DNA of 64,000 bases from Papaver somniferum. Its lineage: Eukaryota > Streptophyta > Magnoliopsida > Ranunculales > Papaveraceae. The notes below the pieces were generated by a model. The model did not search any database and was not told where the DNA came from. It saw only the letters and a list, made by a program, of their open reading frames with translations. The stretch is taken from positions 133,697,939-133,761,938 of the forward strand of contig NC_039359.1 in the NCBI RefSeq assembly GCF_003573695.1. Reading direction: 5' to 3'. How positions within the stretch are numbered: position 1 is the stretch's first letter; every line of letters begins with the position of its first letter. The translations under genes and the position numbers were made by a program. Positions 58,217 to 64,000 of this stretch are shown one piece after another.

Positions 58217-59410
58217 TTAATTAGCACAAGTATGAGCCTTGATCTCATTAAATGAATGTTGTTTTCGGTTGACCCTCTTTTTCTTAATCTTTGGAAGAAA
58301 GCTGTTTTGATGCGAAAATTTATCATAAAACTTACTATCATCAAAATACGACGCATAATATGGATTCTTACCTGAAGGATTTTGACCAGAGGGATTCAAC
58401 AGCCTGTTGATGATTTCTTTGTATCCTTCAATTAGGAAATTTAGATTGTCTTTCATACCTCCATTTTTCATTCCTTCTTCTGAAACCTTATTCGCATAAA
58501 GAACAACAGTATCTCCCTTTTTAGCTGAAGAAGATCCTTGAACTCTTCTTGGACGAATTGTGTTCAGATTACTGTTACATGCATGAACATTCGAGGAACA
58601 AATCGAACCGACTTTCCTGGTAGGATTCACAGGGTGAGTACTAAAACCAATTGGTTTAGACATACGAATGTCAGTTACACCTTTGAGAATTAAATCTAAG
58701 GTGTGTTGAAGTCGATCAATAGAATTGTTATTCAACCTCGATTTCCTCATTTGTTCAACATGTCCTTTTGAATCACAAAAGAGACACATTTTCTGATCAC
58801 CAGAGTGATTAGAGTGAACATACTTAACACAACCGTTGGGAGATTTCTTCCTTCCGTGTGATGTGGAGATTCCCTGATTAGAAGAAGATACATGCACATC
58901 TTTTCTAGTCGGAAGGAATTGCGATTTAGCTTCTGAAACTGAATTTTCAGTTGGGGTAGAAGCGATTGGTATAATGGACTCTTTAGAACATCCTCGAATA
59001 TAGATTTTACTCAAAATATGTTCAATTTCCAAGGCATCCTTTTTGAGTTTTTCCTCGAGTGAGGAGCAAGCTTTGTTGTTTTCCTCGCTAAGACCATTTA
59101 AGTTGGAGTCACGAACTTTTACTATGCCGATGAGTGCATTGACATTGTTTTTCAACCTATTGAATCTATCAACCTGGATTCTAGAAAGATTTAAAATCAA
59201 TCTACTCTCTTTGGCTGCATTACTTTCTTCAACAGAGTTAGACTCGTTCGAAAGGTAATCGGTAAAACACATGTCAGTGCAATTATGTTTCGTTAGAACA
59301 TAATGTTCATCTAAATTCGAGATAGACAAATATTTCTCTTTAATAGATTTTAACGAAACGGAAATTTTGTCTCTGGTGATGCGGTTATCAGAGACGGCAC
59401 TACTGTCCAT
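58217..59410 (-). CDS. Gag-like ORF1 of element B, intact 397 codons
   Basis: Start MDSSAVSDNRITRDKISVSL, 67 nt inside the LTR, the same position as other ORF1 starts. Residues 75-145 form a charged helical region (LNLSRIQVDRFNRLKNNVNA, EENNKACSSLEEKLKKDALE). A zinc-knuckle-like motif follows, CLFCDSKGHVEQMRKS, with two Cys and the His of CX2CX4HX4C but Arg in place of the last Cys. The C-terminus is basic (KIKKKRVNRKQ). No UBN2 domain is recognisable, so it is a shortened or replaced Gag. It is the longest undamaged frame in the Copia-type elements here. RNA binding through the basic tail is plausible; particle formation is not shown. Confidence 0.65.
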   Translation of the reverse strand: MDSSAVSDNRITRDKISVSLKSIKEKYLSISNLDEHYVLTKHNCTDMCFTDYLSNESNSVEESNAAKESRLILNLSRIQVDRFNRLKNNVNALIGIVKVRDSNLNGLSEENNKACSSLEEKLKKDALEIEHILSKIYIRGCSKESIIPIASTPTENSVSEAKSQFLPTRKDVHVSSSNQGISTSHGRKKSPNGCVKYVHSNHSGDQKMCLFCDSKGHVEQMRKSRLNNNSIDRLQHTLDLILKGVTDIRMSKPIGFSTHPVNPTRKVGSICSSNVHACNSNLNTIRPRRVQGSSSAKKGDTVVLYANKVSEEGMKNGGMKDNLNFLIEGYKEIINRLLNPSGQNPSGKNPYYASYFDDSKFYDKFSHQNSFLPKIKKKRVNRKQHSFNEIKAHTCAN

Positions 59411-59463
59411 ATAACCAGATCGCTACAAACACAGACTTATGAGGTCTTAAACATGTTTGCCTT

Positions 59464-59474
59464 CTCTGATACCA
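59464..59474 (-). other. Primer-binding site, initiator tRNA-Met (B)
   Basis: The minus strand reads TGGTATCAGAG two bases after the LTR end TTTTTCA. Confidence 0.85.
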
Positions 59475-59476
59475 AT

Positions 59477-61946
59477 TGAAAAAGCGAGGGTCTAACAACC
59501 ACAACCAATATTTCGCTTAGCAATCTGTATGGACAACTCTAATATAATTCCAAGAGAATCAACTAGATAGTCAGACTCAATCAATGGAAATATATCCAAG
59601 AGTTTGTATCTCAATTTCTCAATTTAATCTGCAATCAAACAAATAAGAGTTTGCGAGCCCGATTGAATATAAGAAATAACTTGGACGGTATCAAAACCCA
59701 ATATCCAAGTGTCAATCAATATATATCAACAACCAAAGGTTGGATTATCTAATTGATTGAACTTACACACAACCTGTGATATTTCAATTATATAAATAAA
59801 TATAATGCGCAAAAGAAATAACACAGACACCAGAAATTTTGTTAACGAGGAAACCACAAATACAAAAACCTCAGAACCAAGTCCAAATTTGAACACCACG
59901 CTGTATTAAGCCGCTACAGACACTAGCCTACTACCGGTTAACTTCGGACTGGAATGTAGTTGAGCCCTAACCAATCTCACACTGATCAAGGTACAGTCGC
60001 GTTCCTTACGCCTCTTGAACCACGCCGGATTCTGCGGGCTTTATTCCCTTAGCTGATCTTACTCATAATTAAGAGTTGCTACGACCCAAAGTCTAAGACT
60101 TGATAAACAAATATGTATCACACAGAAAAGACTATTGAATAGATAAATTTATCTCCCAAAGAAATACGTACGAGTTTTGTTCCGTCTTTTGATAAATCAA
60201 AGTGAACGGGAACCAATTGATAAACCAGACTTATATTCCCGAAGAACAACCTAGTATTATCAATCACCTCACAATAATCTTAATCGATTAACGAAACAAG
60301 ATATTGTGGAATCACAAACGATGAGACGAAGATGTTTGTGACTACTTTTCAATCTTGCCTATCGAAGAATAAATCTGGAGAAAATCTTAAAGAAGATAGT
60401 ACTCAATCACAATAGACAACAACAAGATCAGAACACACAACTACAGAGAAAATAGTTAGGTATGGCTTCACAATTCCTATGAAGTCTTCAAGTCGTTAAC
60501 CTACAGGGTTTCGTGAAAAACCTAAGGTTAAAGGAGAATCGACTAACTAGTATCACACAGGAGGTGTGGAGATTAGGTTTCCAAGTTGCTAGAGTTCTCT
60601 TTTATATAGTCTCCAAATCAGGGTTTGCAATCAATGTTACCTTGGTAACAAAGCAGTCATTGTTTACCGTTCGATGAAAACATGATTAGATTCTAGCTAA
60701 TATATTTCAACCGTTAGATCGAACTTAGCTTGTTATACACAAATGAAATATACCATTATTTGGATAAAGGTGACCGTACCTAAACGTGTACACTTAGTTG
60801 GTTCAACAATACTTAACCAATGGTTAGCCATATGAGCACTTTCATATCAACCTTATTCATCTTCATCACAACTAGTTCAAATGACTCAAATGAAACTATT
60901 TAGAGAGTTATTCAATTGTTTATATTCGCATAGAAGTATACAAGACACAATTGAAACAAAATCGATTTTGATTCACTCGAATTATTTCATGAACATTATG
61001 GCCACGGTTTTGCAAAAGAATGCATTCCTTATTATATAAATGTATTAGTTCATGAACAAACCGATTTGAGAACATAACCTACTTAAATATGCAAACGGGT
61101 ACGCATACCTAAGTACGCGTACCTAAGTACGCGCATACCATACCATACTTCCAAATTCCAGCAGAAATTTACGGAACTTGAACTTCCGCCAGTATGTGTA
61201 TGGGTACGCATATTTAGTTCCCGGACTTCCAATAACCAATCAGTACGCGTACGTGTACGCATACCATGGTTCCTGGTTTTGGACATTACATAAATGTGAA
61301 TACACTATATGTTTATATTCAATCATGGTTACATGTTCTAAACCCTTATTTCAATCATTGAAACATTCTTGGAAGACGACAATAGCTGTCTCACACAAAT
61401 TATTACCTTCAAAGCAATTTTCAAGTGATCAAATGATCAATAAGAAACATTCCGAGTCTACATCAAACGACTATCTCACACAAATCATGTAAGATGTTAC
61501 AAAGAGATTTTCAAATTATCATCTTTTGACTTTCGTCAAGAATAAAAGATGAACTTGGTTAAAGCGAAAGCTTACCAACACATATCTCGAGAAATAGATA
61601 AACGAGATAAACTCGGCTCGAAATATCAAATGTGTATAATTGAAGTCTATATAGCAATACGACTTTTGTCTAAAATAGGAGATAGAGTAGATAGACTTTT
61701 GAGTGATAGATGAGTTCAAGTATCCACATACCTTTTGTTGATCAAGTTCCACAAGTTCCCCTGAGTAGTTCTTCGTCTTTGCATGATGAACGCCGTGGAG
61801 TCGAAAGCTCAACTACACTTTCTATCCTAGTCCGAGACTTAGCTATAAGTAGACTAGAAATTAAGACTTATAGTTTTGGAAACTAAACTTGACAAACAAG
61901 CTTGAGATAGCAACGCTTGCTAGTTCGACCGAGCAGTACTCTAACA
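59477..61946 (-). repeat. 5' LTR of B (family B, 2470 bp)
   Basis: Minus strand TGTTAGAGTACTGCTCGGTC to CTCGCTTTTTCA. Core box at 59832-59928 (partly eroded), TATA box at 60600-60609, TATGCGTAC-type palindromic repeats at 61085-61265. The AAAAG duplication is on its right. Confidence 0.88.
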
Positions 61947-62628
61947 AAAAGTATATCAACCTCCAAAGTCAGCACACACGGATCGAGGTAAGAACATTCC
62001 TTATGCTTGCCACTATTCCGGAAATAAAGGTCACATGGAAAGAAGATGTCGTTTTCATATAAGGAATGAGAAACTTCATGATGTTCTTGTTTGGGCATCA
62101 CAAGAAGTTTTGAAACCAATATCATATGTTAAGACTAATCCCCTTAACATTACAGTTGTAACTGTCCAACCTTTAGCAAAGGAATCAGTGCTGTGATAAA
62201 CCTAGATTTGCATATAAATGTCATGCGAATCCTTTTTACAATCGTAATGGTTATCAAAAGGATAACTTCGTAAAGAGAAAGGCAAGATCTGATGCTCCCA
62301 ATTGGAGAAAGACTAACTTGCAAAAGAATAGTCAATCCAATTCTCTTTCGAGAATTCTAGAAGAGAGTAATGGGAAGAAGGTTCTGGTTGTTCCTAAACG
62401 CACTCAGAAATGGATACCAAAGAAAGTCAATGATGTTTTGAGTGTGAAAAGTAATTATCTCCTATAAAATTCCATGACTATGGAGAAGGAAGTATCCATG
62501 ATGTTGGAACTTAAAAATTTCTTTGGAAAGATGGATTTGGATGTGAAAGGTTCTAAAAGCGATCTCTTTTATGATAATCCAAAAGTCACTTGTGGCGTGC
62601 AAGGCATTGTTCATCTCAACACAACTTG
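61947..62628 (+). pseudogene. Gag C-terminal part of P with damaged zinc knuckle
   Basis: Continues the gag frame from 48770: VYQPPKSAHTDRGKNIPYA, then CHYSGNKGHMERRC, a CX2CX4HX4C knuckle whose second Cys is Ser, then FHIRNEKLHDVLVWASQEVL. After stops and a shift near 62190 the frame PFYNRNGYQKDNFVKRKA to RTQKWIPKKVNDVLS follows, typical of basic plant Copia gag tails (..W.PK). A last stretch (MTMEKEVSMMLELKNFFGKM) runs to the stop near 62628. No protease motif (D[ST]G) follows. Confidence 0.65.
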
Positions 62629-63500
62629 ATTGTGTTATAAGTGCATCCTCATTAAGGAATGCCCTGCTATGTATACGGTGAGGGAAGCATGAGAATTGGG
62701 GCACACAGATTATGTTCGGTAAGGCTGTAGAATTCGACTGGATTCTTCTAAAAAGGTATGTCTATAAACTTGAGAAATATTTGTGTTTTTTTAATGATTC
62801 ATGTACCTTGCCTATCGTTCATTTGAACCTAACTTGATATGTGTTTAAGGTTCCTAAATGTTTAGGTTTGAAAATAGAAGTTCGGGATGTTTGGACTTCA
62901 TGGTACACATATCAGGTATGCATACCATCATTTAAAATCAAAATCCAGGGGTTTTAGTATGCAAACCCGTTTGCATACTGCTCCAGGTCACGAAATTTCG
63001 TTTGCAAACCGGTATGCATACTGGCATGTAGACGTCGATTTTCGGTAAACTTGTTTTGGACGTAACTTCTTCGTCTGAACTCGGAATGACCTCATTCTTT
63101 TTGAATTCTCTTCAAAATGTAGATGAGAATTCTTGATTTTGGATGAGTTAGGATTGGTATTTGTCCCGTCTCTTATTTTTGAGTGTTGTGCTCCGTTTCA
63201 TCGCACTTGTTCCACTTCTCTTGGACTTGGGCATTTGGATTCTTGGAGTAATACTCTTATAGGCTCATTTGTAGATTTTACAAGAATGTTGTTGGTGAAT
63301 CACAAAGAAGAAAGTTCAAAAATGGGAAGTAGTACGCATTGCTATGGGATTCTTGAATATTCACAATCATCTTATGTGAACTGTGGTGCATGGTCGTTAA
63401 TGACTTTGTATGTTCTTCTTTGTTAAGAAAATCCTTTTATACGCCTTCGGTAGCCATTATTTGGTGCAAATCCTTGCGAAAAAGATTGATTCTACCTTCT
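62629..63500 (+). other. Tail region of P with LTR-like palindromes and an unrecognised ORF
   Basis: Contains TATGCATAC/GTATGCATA motifs (62917-63030), including AGTATGCAAAC and its exact reverse complement 2 bp apart (62956-62979), similar to repeats in family B LTRs. A 97-codon frame at 63133-63426 (MILDELGLVFVPSLIFECCA) lies in the ORF2 position of other elements but shows no similarity I can see. It is Cys/Ser-rich and may be chance. Confidence 0.35.
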
Positions 63501-64000
63501 AAAGGCAAAGATTGATTTTGCAGTATTAATGTTTATTGGTTTTATATATTCCAAAAATTGTTATGGGATATGTGTGTTTACGTCCGTGAACTATGATTGT
63601 CCCATATTCGTCAAAAATTCAGCCGAGTACGTCATTATGCAAATATTGATGAAGATAGGATGAACTTATGTCTGCAAAGATTAAGTCTATTATATGTCTT
63701 TATGAAAATATTTATGAAAAATAGAATGAATCTTTGAATATTCTGCAGTATTGGTCTTTCCCTGATCCGCATCTTTGTGTAAATACTATGCGGCTCCGTA
63801 AGTTCTCTTATATATGTGAGCATTTCCGATTAAATTAATCATGGGTTCTCTTGTGGTTAATTTAATTGAGTTTTCTGGATATAAATTCATGGTTCATGTG
63901 ATTTTTTAATGTCCAAAGAAATCCTTCTTTTCTTGTTAAATCAAGGTCGCTCTTGTTGTTTTTTCAGGAATGACATTATATGGGGGAGAGTTCTTATTTG
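63500..64000 (+). other. 3' UTR of P, cut by the window edge
   Basis: Plus-strand counterpart of 56520-57130 and of E1 1-1240 (for example TGCAGTATTAATG, GTCCCATATTCGTCAAAA, TGGTTAATTTAATTG). It ends in GGGGGAGAGTTC, one of the internal polypurine-like tracts. The true polypurine tract and 3' LTR are beyond the edge. Confidence 0.7.

Larger units (their letters stand above)
48771..61946 (-). mobile_element. Copia-type element B with rearranged 3' LTR, TSD AAAAG
   Basis: AAAAG stands on both sides (48766-48770, 61947-61951). 5' LTR 59477-61946, primer-binding site 59464-59474, an intact gag-like ORF (58217-59410), ORF2 (57307-57726), 3' untranslated region, polypurine tract (51853-51866) and a rearranged 3' LTR (48771-51852). 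No pol domain. Element G is inserted in its 3' untranslated region. Without G the internal region is about 3.6 kb. Confidence 0.88.
40703..64000 (+). mobile_element. Copia-type element P (runs off right edge), host of nested insertions
   Basis: 5' LTR 40703-43021, primer-binding site, gag in three pieces (43089-43270, 48151-48770, 61947-62628), a long tail and the 3' untranslated region reaching the edge (63500-64000 matches the reverse complement of E1 1-1100 and of B 56360-57100). Two insertions split it: a composite block at 43276-48146 and element B at 48771-61946. Apart from gag no pol domain is visible. Confidence 0.8.

Noticed and set aside
1..64000. Integrated plant pararetrovirus sequence
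   Set aside because: No movement-protein or caulimovirid RT/RNase H motifs; all RT-like pieces fit Copia or LINE elements.

Overview
The window looks like plant nuclear DNA from a large, repeat-rich, probably eudicot genome. Every recognisable component is a plant transposable element or the debris of one. I found no intact host gene, rRNA, tRNA or organelle DNA. A poppy-like (Papaveraceae) source is my impression only; no marker gene proves it. The bulk is Ty1/Copia-type LTR retrotransposons whose LTRs are about 2.3-2.5 kb, begin TGTTAGAG, end TTTTTCA, and are followed by a primer-binding site for initiator tRNA-Met (TGGTATCAGAG). Internal regions are only about 3.5-4 kb. They keep a gag-type first ORF, almost no pol, a small second ORF (ORF2), a long 3' untranslated region and a polypurine tract.

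Left part (1-26867). A minus-strand element (E1, 1-5612) runs off the left edge. A 21-bp minisatellite and a decayed PIF/Harbinger ORF1-like pseudogene follow; the pseudogene is split by a solo LTR (7072-9640) with perfect GAATC target-site duplications. After a broken gag and LTR fragment (9900-10949) comes a tandem array on the minus strand (10950-26867): LTR fragment, internal, LTR, internal, LTR, internal, LTR. The internals differ in gag and in ORF2 although they share LTRs. The internal at 20934-24490 still carries about 85 residues of a Copia reverse transcriptase.

Middle part (26868-40702). This is a mosaic of LTR fragments in both orientations, a solo LTR inside another LTR, a LINE reverse-transcriptase fragment between two opposed LTR ends, a 3329-bp CACTA transposon (36100-39428, duplication ATC) that has captured two spliced exons of a prolidase gene, and a LINE ORF1 remnant.

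Right part (40703-64000). Insertions are nested three deep. A plus-strand Copia element P (5' LTR 40703-43021, running off the right edge) is interrupted by a composite insertion (43276-48146) holding a Stowaway MITE and a 32-bp palindromic repeat array. P is also interrupted by a minus-strand element B (48771-61946, duplication AAAAG). B carries an intact 397-codon gag-like ORF and ORF2, and its 3' LTR has become a roughly 3-kb inverted repeat. B in turn holds a complete 4043-bp non-autonomous Ty3/gypsy-type element G (52018-56060, two 1318-bp LTRs, duplication TTTAA).

The most interesting signals are: (i) ORF2 in the place of pol in several families; (ii) an array of small hairpins with a period near 73 bp in the 3' untranslated region, whose sequence changes mostly keep base pairing in the sense RNA; (iii) the head-to-head LTR of element B; (iv) the mixed tandem array; (v) the gene-capturing CACTA.
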